Shown: positions 36,407-45,770 of the stretch, one piece after another
How positions within the stretch are numbered: position 1 is the stretch's first letter
Layout: the number at the start of each line of letters is the position of its first letter
DNA from: Nocardia mangyaensis
GTDB taxonomy: Bacteria; Actinomycetota; Actinomycetes; Mycobacteriales; Mycobacteriaceae
Assembly: GCF_001886715.1 (NCBI RefSeq)
Contig: NZ_CP018082.1
Span: 1,612,001 to 1,676,000, forward strand
Length of the DNA: 64,000 nucleotides
Direction of reading: 5' to 3'
The notes under the pieces: model-generated
Seen by the model: only the letters and a program-made list of their open reading frames with translations
What the model was told of the DNA's origin: nothing
Databases searched by the model: none
Made by a program: the position numbers and the translations under genes

Positions 36407-37608
36407 TGCGTGTGCTGGTGCTGGGTGGGGCGGGCGAGATCGGCCGGGCCGCGGCGCGAATGCTCGCCGCGCACGAGGATGTCGAGCAGGTGGTGATCGG
36501 CGATCTGTCCGAGTCGAACGCGCGGGCGGTCGCCGAGGCACTCGGGGCGCAGGCGCGTCAGATCGACGTCACCGAGCACGACCGGCTGGTGGCGCTGGTC
36601 CGCGAGCACGACATCGTGGTCAACACCGTCGGCCCGTACTTCCGGTTCGGGCCCGGCATCCTGGCCGCCGCCATCGAGGCCGGGCGCGACTACGTCGACG
36701 TCTGTGACGATCCGGCGCCGACCGCGACCATGCTCGACATGCACGAGCAGGCCGTGGCCAACGGGGTCACCGCGGTGATCGGTATGGGCGCCAGTCCCGG
36801 CGTCGCGAATCTGCTCGCCCGCCAGGCGATCAGCGGGCTCGACCGGGCCGACTCCGTGGTCACCGGCTGGAACCTGCTGATGGCCCAGCCCGCCCAGCGG
36901 TCCTGGCAGCCGAGCGCGGCGATCGTGCACGGCATCGAGCAGGTGAGCACGCCCATCCCGGTGATTCGCGGCAACGAGCAGGTGCGCGAGAAGCCACTGA
37001 CGAAGACGACCGTCGACTACCCGGGGATCGGTTCGGGGACCGGCTGGACCTTCGGCCACCCCGAACCGGTGACCCTGTTCCACACCTACCCCGGCCTCGT
37101 CGACTGTGTGAATCTCGCGGTCGCCCCGCCGCATGTCATCGGCCCGCTCACCGCGCTCGGCACGGCCGTGCGCTCCGGGTTCCTCTCCCGGGCCCGTGCC
37201 GCTTCCGTCGCCGCGGTCGTCGAGAACCTCCTGCCCAGCTCCCCGCTCGCGGCCCTGGACAACTGCGCCCTGCCGCCGCTGTTCGCGACCGCCACCGGCA
37301 CCCTCGACGGCGAACCCGCCACCATCGGCTGCGCGCTGGGCCAATTCCCCGGCCTGACCATGGCGGAGGCCACCGGAATCCCACTGGCGGTGGGCACTGT
37401 CCTGCACCCGAAGCAGCCGGGCGTCCACCCGCCGGAAGCCGTCTTCGACCCCGAAGAATTCTTCCGCGCCCTCGCCCCACACTGCCTGGGGAATCCCCGC
37501 CCCGAGTCGATGGTCGTGACCACCAACAGTCAGTGGTCATCCGAGCGCAACGCCCGCGCCCTCGACACCGGCTCCCTCGTCACCGCCCTCCTGCGCCACA
37601 AGCGCTGA
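36406..37608 (+). CDS. saccharopine dehydrogenase-family oxidoreductase
   Basis: A 400-residue NAD(P)-binding protein: Rossmann motif VLVLGGAGEIGRAAARML, then IDVTEHDRLV, DIVVNTVGPYFRFG, GRDYVDVCDDPAPT and GMGASPGVANLLARQA, typical of the saccharopine dehydrogenase/trans-acting enoyl reductase group. Members act on amino acids or on lipid intermediates. The ATG at 36406 sits 6 bases after GGAAGGGAG and overlaps the MMPL stop; the TTG at 36403 is less well spaced. As third gene of the operon it likely reduces or modifies the exported compound. Confidence 0.88.
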   Translation: MRVLVLGGAGEIGRAAARMLAAHEDVEQVVIGDLSESNARAVAEALGAQARQIDVTEHDRLVALVREHDIVVNTVGPYFRFGPGILAAAIEAGRDYVDVCDDPAPTATMLDMHEQAVANGVTAVIGMGASPGVANLLARQAISGLDRADSVVTGWNLLMAQPAQRSWQPSAAIVHGIEQVSTPIPVIRGNEQVREKPLTKTTVDYPGIGSGTGWTFGHPEPVTLFHTYPGLVDCVNLAVAPPHVIGPLTALGTAVRSGFLSRARAASVAAVVENLLPSSPLAALDNCALPPLFATATGTLDGEPATIGCALGQFPGLTMAEATGIPLAVGTVLHPKQPGVHPPEAVFDPEEFFRALAPHCLGNPRPESMVVTTNSQWSSERNARALDTGSLVTALLRHKR

Positions 37609-37611
37609 TGC

Positions 37612-38238
37612 TCAGTGCCCGCGGGCGATCCAGTCGGCCAGCGCGGGGCGTTCGGTGCCGATGGTGGTGGTGTCGCCGTGGCCGGTGTGGACGACGGTGT
37701 CGTCGGGGAGGGCGAAGAGGCGGTCGCGGATGGAGTCGATGATCGTGTCGAAGTCGGAGAAGGAGCGGCCGGTGGCACCGGGGCCGCCTGCGAAGAGGGT
37801 GTCGCCGGTGAACAGGGCGGACAGGTCGGGGACGTGCAGCGAGACCGAACCGGGGGAGTGGCCCGGTGTGTGGAGAAGGTCGATGTCGGTGCCCGCCAAC
37901 GTGATCCGGGTGGTGTCGGCGAGGGAGCGGTAGTCGGTGTCGGGGTGGGTCATCCGCCACAGGGGCTCGTCGCCGGGGTGCAGCAGGATCGGGGCGTCGA
38001 AGCGGTCGGCGAGATCCGGGGCGACGGTGACGTGGTCGTTGTGTCCGTGCGTGCACAGGATGGCCGAGACCGTGCGGTCGCCGACAGCGGCGGCGATGGC
38101 GGCGGCGTCGTGGGCGGCATCGATGACGAGCACCTCGGCGTCGTCACCGATCAGCCAGACATTGTTGTCGACATCCCAGGTGCCCCCGTCGAGGCTGAAA
38201 GTGCCCGAGGTGACGACGCGTTCGATGCGCGGGTTCAC
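37612..38238 (-). CDS. MBL-fold hydrolase of the mycothiol pathway
   Basis: A 208-residue metallo-beta-lactamase-fold hydrolase (glyoxalase II type). The metal motif is CTHGHNDHV; further ligands lie in [19 protein letters not shown] and VVHTGHGD. It is coupled to mscR by a GTGA overlap (GTG at 38238), which in actinobacteria points to hydrolysis of S-formylmycothiol, the product of MscR, or of other mycothiol thioesters. It ends 4 bases past the convergent saccharopine dehydrogenase gene. Confidence 0.88.
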   Translation of the reverse strand: MNPRIERVVTSGTFSLDGGTWDVDNNVWLIGDDAEVLVIDAAHDAAAIAAAVGDRTVSAILCTHGHNDHVTVAPDLADRFDAPILLHPGDEPLWRMTHPDTDYRSLADTTRITLAGTDIDLLHTPGHSPGSVSLHVPDLSALFTGDTLFAGGPGATGRSFSDFDTIIDSIRDRLFALPDDTVVHTGHGDTTTIGTERPALADWIARGH

Positions 38239-39320
38239 CACACCACCACCGACCGCAGCACCTTGCCCTCGCCCATGGCGGCGAAGGACTGTTCGACGTC
38301 GTCGATGCCGATGCGCTCGGTGACGAACCGGTCCAGCGGCAGGCGCCCTTGCCGGTAGAGGTCGATCAGTGTCGGGAAGTCGCGTTCGGGCAGGCAGTCG
38401 CCGTACCAGGAGGACTTCAGCGCGCCGCCGTGGGAGAACAGGTCGATCAGCGGCATGTCGAGGGTCATGTCCGGGGTCGGGACGCCGACCAGGACCACGG
38501 TGCCCGCGAGGTCGCGGCCGTAGAAGGCCTGCTTCCAGGTCTCGGGACGGCCGACCGCGTCGATCACCACGTCGGCGCCGAACTCGTCGGTGAGCTCCTT
38601 GATCCGCTCGACCACGTCCTCGACGCTCGCGTCGATCGTATGAGTGGCGCCGAAGTCCTTGGCCCACTCCAGTTTTCGTGGATCACGGTCGATCGCGATG
38701 ATGGTGCCCGCACCGGCCAAGGCGGCACCGGCGATGGCGGCGTCACCGACCCCGCCGCAGCCGATCACCGCGACGCTGTCACCGCGCGAGACCGCGCCGG
38801 TGTTCACCGCCGCGCCGATCCCGGCCATCACGCCGCAGCCGAGCAGTCCGGCCACGGCGGGATCGGTGTCGGGATCGACCCTGGTGCACTGTTTTTCGTG
38901 CACGAGGGTCTTGTCGGCGAAGGCGCCGACGCCGAGCGCCGGGGTGAGCGGGGTCCCGTCGGTGAGCGTCATCGGGGTGCTGGCGTTGTGAGTGTCGAAG
39001 CAGTACCACGGGCGTCCGCGGCGACAGGCTCGGCATTCGCCGCAGACCGCGCGCCAGTTGAGCACGACGAAATCACCGGCGGTCACGTGGGTGACGGCGG
39101 AACCGACCGTTTCGACCACACCGGCGGCCTCGTGGCCGAGCAGGAACGGGAACTCGTCGTTGATCCCGCCCTGGCGATAGTGCAGGTCGGTGTGGCAGAC
39201 CCCGCATGCCTGGACGCGGACGACCACATCGTGCGGTCCCGGATCCGGGATCACGATGTCGACGGTCTCGACCGGGGCATCCTGCGCTCGGGCGATGACT
39301 CCGCGGACGGTGTCGGGCAT
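38235..39320 (-). CDS. mscR: S-(hydroxymethyl)mycothiol dehydrogenase
   Basis: A 361-residue zinc-dependent class III alcohol dehydrogenase that oxidises the formaldehyde-mycothiol adduct with NAD. Catalytic zinc site [14 protein letters not shown] and GHEAAGVV, structural zinc site [15 protein letters not shown], Rossmann motif [15 protein letters not shown]. The N-terminal [20 protein letters not shown] is typical of actinobacterial MscR/AdhE2. The ATG at 39320 has AGGAGG upstream. It is the first gene of a two-gene operon with the MBL hydrolase. Confidence 0.93.
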   Translation of the reverse strand: MPDTVRGVIARAQDAPVETVDIVIPDPGPHDVVVRVQACGVCHTDLHYRQGGINDEFPFLLGHEAAGVVETVGSAVTHVTAGDFVVLNWRAVCGECRACRRGRPWYCFDTHNASTPMTLTDGTPLTPALGVGAFADKTLVHEKQCTRVDPDTDPAVAGLLGCGVMAGIGAAVNTGAVSRGDSVAVIGCGGVGDAAIAGAALAGAGTIIAIDRDPRKLEWAKDFGATHTIDASVEDVVERIKELTDEFGADVVIDAVGRPETWKQAFYGRDLAGTVVLVGVPTPDMTLDMPLIDLFSHGGALKSSWYGDCLPERDFPTLIDLYRQGRLPLDRFVTERIGIDDVEQSFAAMGEGKVLRSVVVW

Positions 39321-39379
39321 GCGGACCTCCTGTGGGTTGGCGTGGTCTGCCACCCACGCTAGCGGGGTCGCCCGGTCGA

Positions 39380-39598
39380 TCAGTCCGGGATGGGTGGGAT
39401 CTCTCCGGTCGGGGTGCCGAGTTCGTCGCGGATGTGGTGCTCGACGAGCAGGGGAACGAAGTCGCGGACGTGTGCCTTGGCGAAGTGGTCGTAGGTGTGG
39501 CGGACGATGTCGGCGATCTCGGCGGGGGCGATGGTCGGGTACCGGATGGTCAACCGTTCGATGACCTCGTCGAGCTGCTGGTTCTCGTGAGTAGTCAT
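39380..39598 (-). CDS. small three-helix-bundle protein
   Basis: A 72-residue acidic helical protein ([50 protein letters not shown]). The pattern matches the three-helix dimerisation domain found alone or fused to ArsC-like proteins in actinobacteria. It precedes mscR by 59 bp in the same direction and may be co-transcribed. Function is unknown. Confidence 0.8.
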   Translation of the reverse strand: MTTHENQQLDEVIERLTIRYPTIAPAEIADIVRHTYDHFAKAHVRDFVPLLVEHHIRDELGTPTGEIPPIPD

Positions 39599-39711
39599 AT
39601 TCCAGGGTTACTCCGGGAGGCGCGTCGGTCAACCACGGCGGGCGAGGTCGTGGATGGCTGGCGAGCGGATCCGCCGGAGTTCGGGCGTCGCGCAGGACTA
39701 CCCTCGGCGGC

Positions 39712-40629
39712 ATGCCCGCGGCCGAATTGTTCCTCGAACCCATGATCGGCCGCCCGGCGGGCAAGATCGGCTACTTCACCGGCAGATCGGGCTTCGATCA
39801 CTTCGCCGAGGCCTATCGCGCGGGACTGGCGTTGTTGCCGAGACCCGATGCGGTGGCCGCCGTTCCGACCTCGTTCGGGCCGGTCCGCGCCTACCGTTTC
39901 GGCCCCGGCGGTGACATGCCGGTGGTGTTGCTGTCCGGCCGCCAGGCCTGCACCCCGATGTGGCGGGCCAACCTGCCGGGACTGTCGGCCCGGCACACGG
40001 TCTGGTCGGTGGACAGCATCGGTGAGCCGGGCGCGAGCACTCAGGTCCGCGAGCTGACCGACGGCGCCGACCAGGCGACCTGGGTCGAGGAGACCCTGGC
40101 CGGACTCGGTCTGTCGCGTGCTCACCTGCTCGGCGCCAGTATCGGCGCGAACCTGGCGGTGCAGACCGCACTGCACCGCCCCGATCGCCTCGCCTCGATC
40201 ACCCTGCTCGATCCGGCTAACACCTTCGCGCGGCTGAGCTGGAAGATGATCGTCGTTTCGTTGGGCAGTGTGGTGCCGGGTATGCCCGCGGCAGTGCGCA
40301 ACCGACTGCTCAGCTGGATATCCGGTGGGGCACAGGCTGATTCGGTGCCGGAGGGGCAGCTCATCGCCGCCGGGATGAAGTACTACCGAGGCGCCCAGCC
40401 GCTGCTGGGGCGCCCCACCGAAGACCAGTTGCGCGCGCTCGCCGTGCCGACGCTCGCCCTGTTCGCCGGCCGCAGCATCGTCCACGACGCCGACCGGGCC
40501 GCCGCCACCGCGCGCCTGATCCCGGACGCTCAGGTGGAGGTGTGGCCGCAGGCCTCGCACGCGATCAACGGCGAATACCCGGATCGGATCGCCGAGCGGT
40601 TCGCCGAGTTCGTCGACGGGATTCGTTAG
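39712..40629 (+). CDS. alpha/beta-fold hydrolase
   Basis: A 305-residue hydrolase with oxyanion-region [20 protein letters not shown], nucleophile elbow [13 protein letters not shown], and a closing His in [20 protein letters not shown]. It has no signal peptide. It converges with the TetR gene, with the stop codons overlapping by four bases. The substrate is unknown. Confidence 0.85.
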   Translation: MPAAELFLEPMIGRPAGKIGYFTGRSGFDHFAEAYRAGLALLPRPDAVAAVPTSFGPVRAYRFGPGGDMPVVLLSGRQACTPMWRANLPGLSARHTVWSVDSIGEPGASTQVRELTDGADQATWVEETLAGLGLSRAHLLGASIGANLAVQTALHRPDRLASITLLDPANTFARLSWKMIVVSLGSVVPGMPAAVRNRLLSWISGGAQADSVPEGQLIAAGMKYYRGAQPLLGRPTEDQLRALAVPTLALFAGRSIVHDADRAAATARLIPDAQVEVWPQASHAINGEYPDRIAERFAEFVDGIR

Positions 40630-41285
40630 CCCTGCTCGCCGGTCGAACCGATGCGGGCCAGCACGGCACCCACCACCAGGCAGGCGCTGTCGACGACCTC
40701 GGGTAGCGGTTCCCGGTAGCCCGAGAGCACCCATTTCTGGGCGATGATCAAGATCGCGCCGACCAGTCCGAGGATCAGCATCCGCACGCTGACGGAAGGA
40801 TGGTCGGTCAGATCCAGGTGCGGGGTGATCAGGGCCAGGCAGATGTCGACCAGCGCGTCGAGCACATCGTGGTAGGCGTGGTCGACGGCGGGACTCACCC
40901 CGAGGATCTCGAAGAAGGCGATCCGCGGGACTCGGGGATCGTCGGCGATGAGCTGGAAGTAGGCCGTGAGGGCCACCCGCACCCGGGTGTCGAGATCGGC
41001 CTCGACATCGCCCATCCCGACATGGATGGCCTCGAGCATGCGCGCGGTGACCTCGCGGTACACCTCCAGCAGGAGATCCTCACTGTCGGTGAAGGATTCG
41101 TAGAAGTACCGCTTGCCGACGCCCGCTGTGCCGCAGATGGTGGTGACCGTGGTGGCCCGGTAACCCTCGGTGCCGAACGCCTCGGTGGCCGCCTCGACCA
41201 GCCGGGCGCGTCGTTCCCGCTGACGCTGTCCGGGCGCGGCGCCCCGGTACCTGCGGCCGTCGGCGTCGAGATCAGGGGCGTTCAC
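40626..41285 (-). CDS. TetR-family transcriptional regulator
   Basis: A 219-residue regulator. The DNA-binding domain is RARLVEAATEAFGTEGYRAT followed by the recognition region TICGTAGVGKRYFYESFTD; the rest is a helical ligand-binding domain. It starts at a GTG at 41285. It is divergent from the CocE-like hydrolase gene; the intergenic region holds a perfect AGAACATGTTCT palindrome as likely operator. Confidence 0.87.
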   Translation of the reverse strand: MNAPDLDADGRRYRGAAPGQRQRERRARLVEAATEAFGTEGYRATTVTTICGTAGVGKRYFYESFTDSEDLLLEVYREVTARMLEAIHVGMGDVEADLDTRVRVALTAYFQLIADDPRVPRIAFFEILGVSPAVDHAYHDVLDALVDICLALITPHLDLTDHPSVSVRMLILGLVGAILIIAQKWVLSGYREPLPEVVDSACLVVGAVLARIGSTGEQG

Positions 41286-41350
41286 GGTGCCAATTCTCGC
41301 AGTGCCGGGCGTGAGCCGGTGCGGCGGCTGGTGGTTGTCTGCCGTGATGG

Positions 41351-41362
41351 AGAACATGTTCT
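41351..41362. promoter_or_regulatory. candidate TetR operator AGAACATGTTCT
   Basis: A perfect 12-bp palindrome 66 bp upstream of the TetR start and 84 bp upstream of the CocE-like start. Its symmetry and central placement fit autoregulation and control of the hydrolase. A second hairpin, CGGGAAC-GTCGTG-GTTCCCG (41402-41421), lies nearer the hydrolase. Confidence 0.5.
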
Positions 41363-41445
41363 TGCCATATAGCGTGACCCAAGCTACGTTACTTTCCGGT
41401 ACGGGAACGTCGTGGTTCCCGATGGTGGAGGGCTGAGACCGAAGC

Positions 41446-43479
41446 ATGATCAAACATCGAGGGCGACTGTCCGCGCTGGTCGCATCTGTCGTCGTGTTCG
41501 CGGGTGCGGTGGCATCGGCCCCGGTCGGGCAGGCCGCGCCGGCCGCCGAGGGGCTCGACGCGCAGTTCGTCGCCACCCACAACGGACCGCAGCAGTACCC
41601 GAATGTGTTCATCGAGTGGGACGTTCCGATCACGATGAGTGACGGAACAGTATTGAAAGCCAACGTCTATCACCCGGCGGGTGCCGACGGTCAGCCGATC
41701 GCCGAGCCGACGCCGACGATCGTCAACATGACGCCCTACACCAAGCTCGTCTCCAACATCGCCGACTCGGCACTCTCGGTGCCCGGCCTGTCGGAGGTGC
41801 TGATGCCGGTGCTGCAGAACCTCGATTTCTCCGCGTTCGGTTACAGCAGCCTCAGCGACATGATGAACGCGCTGCCCGGGGGTGCGGGGCGTACCTTCGG
41901 CGTCGACCGCAATCTCATCCGTGGCGGCTACACGCAGGTCGTCGTCGACGTGCGCGGCACCGGCTTCTCGCAGGGTGTCTGGCAGGTGTTCGGCGAACGC
42001 GAACAGCTCGACGGTGTCGAGGTCGTCGACTGGGCGGCCGAACAGGGCTGGTCCAACGGCAAGATCGGGATGAGCGGCATCTCCTATTCGGGGATCAACC
42101 AGCTGCACACCGCGCAGCGTCAGCCCGAGGCGCTGAAGGCGATCTTCCCGATCGTGCCCGGCAGCGACCTCATCCGTGATGTCGCCGCCCCGGGTGGCGC
42201 GCTCGGCATCGGCTTCATCCCCGCCTGGTTGCTCGCCGTCGACGGCGCCAAGCTGTTGCCTGACATGGTCTCGATCCTCACCGGCAGGTTCGACTGGACC
42301 TGGCTGGCCGACCGCGTCCGCGATCCGTTCACCTTCTTCAATGTCCTCATCGCCGCGCTCACCACGCCGAGCATCGACCAGATCCCGCCGGAGTTGGCCA
42401 CGATCCTCGACGACGAGAGCTCCTTGCGCACGTCCTGGGTCGGCAAGCCGGACCAGGTCCAGGTGCCCACGTTCATCTACGGCGGCTGGCACGACATCTT
42501 CACCTACTCGTCCCCGCGCATCTACAACGCCGTCGACGTGCCCGCCGAGCAGAAGAAGCTCATCATGGGCAACGTCTATCACGTGACGGTGAGCTCGGGT
42601 CTCGGCCGGCCGGGGGCGCCCGCGCCGCTGGAAGCGTTGCAGCGCGCGTGGTTCGACAAGTGGCTCAAGGGAATCGACAACGGCATCGACCGCTACGACC
42701 CGGTCACCCTGTGGCAGCAGGGCAGTGAGCAGTGGACCACCGATGTCGCGTTCCCCCGCCCGGGCATGCAGCACCGGCGGCTGTACCTGGACCCGGCCTC
42801 CTCCGGGACCGCGCCGGGCGCCAGGTTCGACGGCAGTCTGGTCGGCGAGCCGGGTGGGGCGCAGCGGGTCTCGGTCGATCCGAGTCTGGCCACCATCTGT
42901 TCCCGTGATGCCGCGCAGGGCACGGCGGGTCTGGTTCCGCTGCCGGACGTCTGCATCAAGGACGCCCGGATCAGCGAGGGTGCCGCGCTGACCTTCACCA
43001 CCGCCCCGGTGACCCAGCCGACCCGCATCTCCGGCTCCATCGCCGCGCACCTGAACACCGTGCTCGACACCACCGACGGCTACTGGACGGTGACCGTGAA
43101 CGACGTCGCGCCCGACGGCCGCTCGACGGTCTGGTCGCAGGGGCAGCTGATGGCCTCGCTGCGCACGGTCGACGAGGCCAACTCGACGCGCTCACCCAAC
43201 GGCGACTACACCGATCCGTACCCGTACCTCACCCTGGCCACGCGGCAACCGGTGGTGCCGGGCGAGCCGACCATCATCGACATCGGCATCAGGGCCACCG
43301 ACGGTGTCCTGCTGCCGGGCCACCGTCTTCGGGTCGACGTCTTCGCGGGCAACTTCCCCAGCGGAATCCCGCTGCGGCCGTTGCTCAACGAGAGCGGCCT
43401 GCGCACCCAGCACCTCGAACTCGACCCGTCCCGTCCGAGCTGGATCAATGTCCCGATGGACACCGACCCCGGCTGGTGA
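41446..43479 (+). CDS. secreted CocE/NonD-family (S15 peptidase-like) hydrolase
   Basis: A 677-residue protein with a Sec signal peptide (residues 1 to about 31, basic start, ALVASVVVFAGAVASA core, cleavage near GQA-AP). The alpha/beta hydrolase has nucleophile Ser213 in GMSGISYSGINQ, acid and His regions around GWHDIFTYSSPR and MGNVYHVTVSSGL, and a C-terminal jelly-roll domain (RLYLDP, then RISGSIAAHLNT, LRVDVFAGNFP). Family members cleave X-Pro peptides, esters or acylated antibiotics outside the cell. Probably controlled by the divergent TetR. Confidence 0.9.
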   Translation: MIKHRGRLSALVASVVVFAGAVASAPVGQAAPAAEGLDAQFVATHNGPQQYPNVFIEWDVPITMSDGTVLKANVYHPAGADGQPIAEPTPTIVNMTPYTKLVSNIADSALSVPGLSEVLMPVLQNLDFSAFGYSSLSDMMNALPGGAGRTFGVDRNLIRGGYTQVVVDVRGTGFSQGVWQVFGEREQLDGVEVVDWAAEQGWSNGKIGMSGISYSGINQLHTAQRQPEALKAIFPIVPGSDLIRDVAAPGGALGIGFIPAWLLAVDGAKLLPDMVSILTGRFDWTWLADRVRDPFTFFNVLIAALTTPSIDQIPPELATILDDESSLRTSWVGKPDQVQVPTFIYGGWHDIFTYSSPRIYNAVDVPAEQKKLIMGNVYHVTVSSGLGRPGAPAPLEALQRAWFDKWLKGIDNGIDRYDPVTLWQQGSEQWTTDVAFPRPGMQHRRLYLDPASSGTAPGARFDGSLVGEPGGAQRVSVDPSLATICSRDAAQGTAGLVPLPDVCIKDARISEGAALTFTTAPVTQPTRISGSIAAHLNTVLDTTDGYWTVTVNDVAPDGRSTVWSQGQLMASLRTVDEANSTRSPNGDYTDPYPYLTLATRQPVVPGEPTIIDIGIRATDGVLLPGHRLRVDVFAGNFPSGIPLRPLLNESGLRTQHLELDPSRPSWINVPMDTDPGW

Positions 43480-43599
43480 TCCCCGCTCGCCCCGCCTCGA
43501 ACAACCGGGGCAGGGGCTGCGGTTGATCATCGCGCGGCGTCGGTCAGGTCGGGGGCCCGGGTCACCGGCGTTGTCGGCATTGTCACGGCGCGAGCCGTC

Positions 43600-43940
43600 T
43601 CAGCTCCCGGCGCGCAGGAGCGGGTCCAGTTCGCCGGCGTAGAAGTCGAGGAAGGCGTCCATGTCCGGACCCGCGTTCATCAGGACGACTCGGTCGTACC
43701 CCGCGTCGGTGTATTCGCGTACCGCCTTGACATAGCGGTCGGGATTGGGCAACTCGCTCATCACCTTCCAGCCGCCGACCGACCACCGGTTCGTCGACAG
43801 TGCCGCCTCGGCGCCCTCCTCCTCGGTCGGCGCGAACGCCACACCCAGTTCGGCATATCGCGGCCCCTGCCCAGCCGCCTGCCGATAGGCCTGCACGAGT
43901 TCGGGCACCCCTCGGCTGCCAATTTGAATCCGATCTGCAT
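43600..43940 (-). pseudogene. F420/LLM oxidoreductase remnant with internal deletion
   Basis: From the ATG at 43940 the first codons read MQIGFKLAAEG, the normal start of an F420-dependent LLM-family enzyme. After about 11 residues the sequence jumps, out of frame, to the C-terminal third (PELVQAYRQAAGQG, FAPTEEEGAEAALSTNRWSVGG, YDRVVLMNAGPDMDAFLDFY), which stays open to 43600. Most of the barrel, about two thirds of the protein, has been deleted. The shorter open frame beginning at 43908 is not a gene in its own right. Confidence 0.8.
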
Positions 43941-43959
43941 GGCGAACCTTTCGCGGTAC

Positions 43960-44292
43960 TCAGTCGCGGCCCAGGGCGTGGGCGAGTTCCTGCTTGTTCA
44001 TCTTCGAGCGGCCGTCGATGTTGCGACGGCGTGCCTCGTTGTAGAGCTGGTCGCGGGTCAGGCCGCGCGGTCCCTTGCGGTGCGCGCGCTGACCACCGCG
44101 GCGGGAGGGCGAGGTATCGGTGCGGGACAGGTGGCTCGAGGTCTCGGCTTCGCCCTTCTGGGCACGGGTCTTGTTCACCGTGCGCGCCGCGATCTCCTCG
44201 GCGCGCTTCTCGCTGGTGCCGCGGTCGCGTTCGGACTTCTTGATGTCCTTGTACTGGCGTTCCCGCTTGGCACTCCATGCTTGCTGCGGCAC
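43960..44292 (-). CDS. small basic protein with Rho-N/SAP-like C-terminus
   Basis: A 110-residue, highly charged protein starting at a GTG with GAGGAGG upstream. The N-terminal part (AWSAKRERQYKDIKKSERDRG, EEIAARTVNKTRAQKGEA) and the C-terminal LTRDQLYNEARRRNIDGRSK with MNKQELAHAL match proteins often labelled plasmid stabilization protein; the tail resembles a Rho N-terminal/SAP-like nucleic-acid-binding helix pair. Function is unproven. Confidence 0.75.
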   Translation of the reverse strand: MPQQAWSAKRERQYKDIKKSERDRGTSEKRAEEIAARTVNKTRAQKGEAETSSHLSRTDTSPSRRGGQRAHRKGPRGLTRDQLYNEARRRNIDGRSKMNKQELAHALGRD

Positions 44293-44424
44293 GACTGCCT
44301 CCTCGGATCGGGTGGACGTTCGTTGGGCGGCTACCCGGGGACCGTCGACGGAAACAAGGCTGCCCCGATCGGTTGGCGGTGGCACCCGTGCGGCAGGAGC
44401 CACCGACAGGGGAATCGATCGTGG

Positions 44425-44481
44425 TCAGGCGATCAGGTTGGTGAAGAACTGCCAGACAACCTGTAAGAAATCGACAATCAT
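44425..44481 (-). CDS. 18-residue hydrophobic peptide ORF
   Basis: ATG 44481 to TGA 44425 encodes MIVDFLQVVWQFFTNLIA. A near-consensus ribosome binding site AAAGGAGG lies 9 bases upstream (44491-44498). The peptide is an amphipathic to hydrophobic helix with two aromatic faces. It could be a secreted or membrane-active micropeptide, a toxin of a small toxin-antitoxin pair, or a leader peptide; being so short, it could also be chance. It sits in an otherwise non-coding gap next to a decayed region. Confidence 0.45.
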   Translation of the reverse strand: MIVDFLQVVWQFFTNLIA

Positions 44482-44649
44482 GACCCAGCACCTCCTTTCA
44501 TCGACGTCCGGTTGGTTACCGGTCGGCGTTCAGGTTTGCGGCAGAGTTTCCGTCGCATACCTGCAGATGGCTGGGATTCAACCCGTCACTTTGTGACTAC
44601 CCGAAATCAGCTGGCAATAACCTGGCTATCCAACTCCAGGCGCACTGTC

Positions 44650-44950
44650 GTGGTGAGTAGCACGGTCATTCGCACACGGATCGGTGAGCTGGCGGTGACC
44701 ACCGTGATCATCGCCCGGCTCCCGCCCGAGGAAGCGCGGGTCTGGCTCGGTCACCGCTCGACCAACCTGCACCACCTCGGCGAGGATCCGCTGCGGGTGC
44801 TGATCGGCAGCGCTTTCTGGACCGACGGCGGTGGGTGGTTCGCTACGCCGTGCTGTTCACGGTCTTGCATGCCAACGCCGAACGCCGGCTCGGCACGCTG
44901 CGCTGGCTGGTGGTGGTATTCGCTCACGCGGGGGCGGGGCGCTCCTCGGA
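44650..44950 (+). pseudogene. rhomboid-like membrane protein remnant
   Basis: One frame reads PPEEARVWLGHRSTNLHHLG, DPLRVLIGSAFWTDGGGW; after a one-base loss near 44838 the next frame continues VRYAVLFTVLHANAERRLGT, LRWLVVVFAHAGA. This is the mid-part of the actinobacterial rhomboid-like (Rhomboid_2) family. The N-terminal helix is degraded, and the C-terminal half is missing before the YdcF-like fragment begins. Confidence 0.7.
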
Positions 44951-45060
44951 ACTCGGCGGTGACCCTGGGCAGGTTTGCCCGCCGGGCATCGAAGCGCCGA
45001 CCACTCGTGTGAGCCCAGTCGCCGCCGAGTGGCCCGATGCGCTGGGCCGGGTGATCTTGC

Positions 45061-45640
45061 TGGCGGTCGGAGTGGCTGCTGGGTGTGTTCGTGGTGCGCT
45101 TCCGGGGCGACCGGCGCGGATTCGGCAATGGAGTGCTGTTGCTGCTCGGGCTTCTGTGCGTCGGTGGGGCACTCGTTTCCTCGGGCGCCGAGAGTTCAGG
45201 GCCGCAGGTGCTGGTCCTGCTGGTCCTCGGACTCGGTCTCGCGCTGCTCGTGCCGTACGTGCTGCTGGTGGTCGCGTTCGCCGCGCGATGGGTGGTACTG
45301 GGCACCGTCTTGGTCGCGGTCGTTCTCGTCGCGTCCTATCTCGGCTTCCTGCTGGTGGCCTTCCTGCTCTATTCGCTGGTCTACGGCTGGACCACCCGGG
45401 CCGAAGGCGCGATCGCGATCGTCGTGCACGGCTCCGGTCTGCTCGGTGGCCGAGTGTCGCCGCTGCTGGCGAGCAGACTGGACCGGGCGCTGGGTCTCTG
45501 GCGCGCCGACCGCCCGTTACTACCTGCCGAGCGCATTGCCGCGCGAGGATGTCGGCGTCCTGGCCGAACGCAAGTGGTTCACCATCGCCGCCTGCGGGAT
45601 TCTGGCGGCACTGCCGCTCGCGGTGGCGGTCGCCGCGTGA
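45061..45640 (+). pseudogene. YdcF-family membrane protein remnant with internal deletion
   Basis: The frame at about 45061-45520 encodes several membrane helices (LLLLGLLCVGGALVSSG, VLVLLVLGLGLALLVPYVLL) and the start of a DUF218 domain (AIAIVVHGSGLLGGRVSPLL, then SRLDRALGLWR). It then shifts frame directly to a YdcF-type C-terminus (ARYYLPSALPRED, then ERKWFTIAACGILAALPLAV). Most of the DUF218 domain is gone, so the protein cannot be functional. Confidence 0.7.
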
Positions 45641-45677
45641 TGGCGGGCGAATCCAAAATAGGTGTTACCTGGAATAC

Positions 45678-45689
45678 TACATAGATGTA
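45678..45689. promoter_or_regulatory. candidate operator TACATAGATGTA
   Basis: An AT-rich palindrome TACAT-AG-ATGTA in a GC-rich context, 82 bp upstream of the metal-dependent hydrolase operon. It looks like a TetR- or IclR-type site; the regulator is not in the immediate neighbourhood. Confidence 0.35.
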
Positions 45690-45770
45690 TCATTGCCCTA
45701 CCGCAGGAATCGGCGCACCGCTGCGCCGCAGCGCTCGCAGGAGCTCTGCGCGGGAGGACGAGGAGTACCG

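Noticed and set aside
43908..43940. Start of a stand-alone 102-residue gene at 43908
   Set aside because: The true family N-terminus (MQIGFKLAAEG) lies just upstream in another frame, showing a deleted gene.
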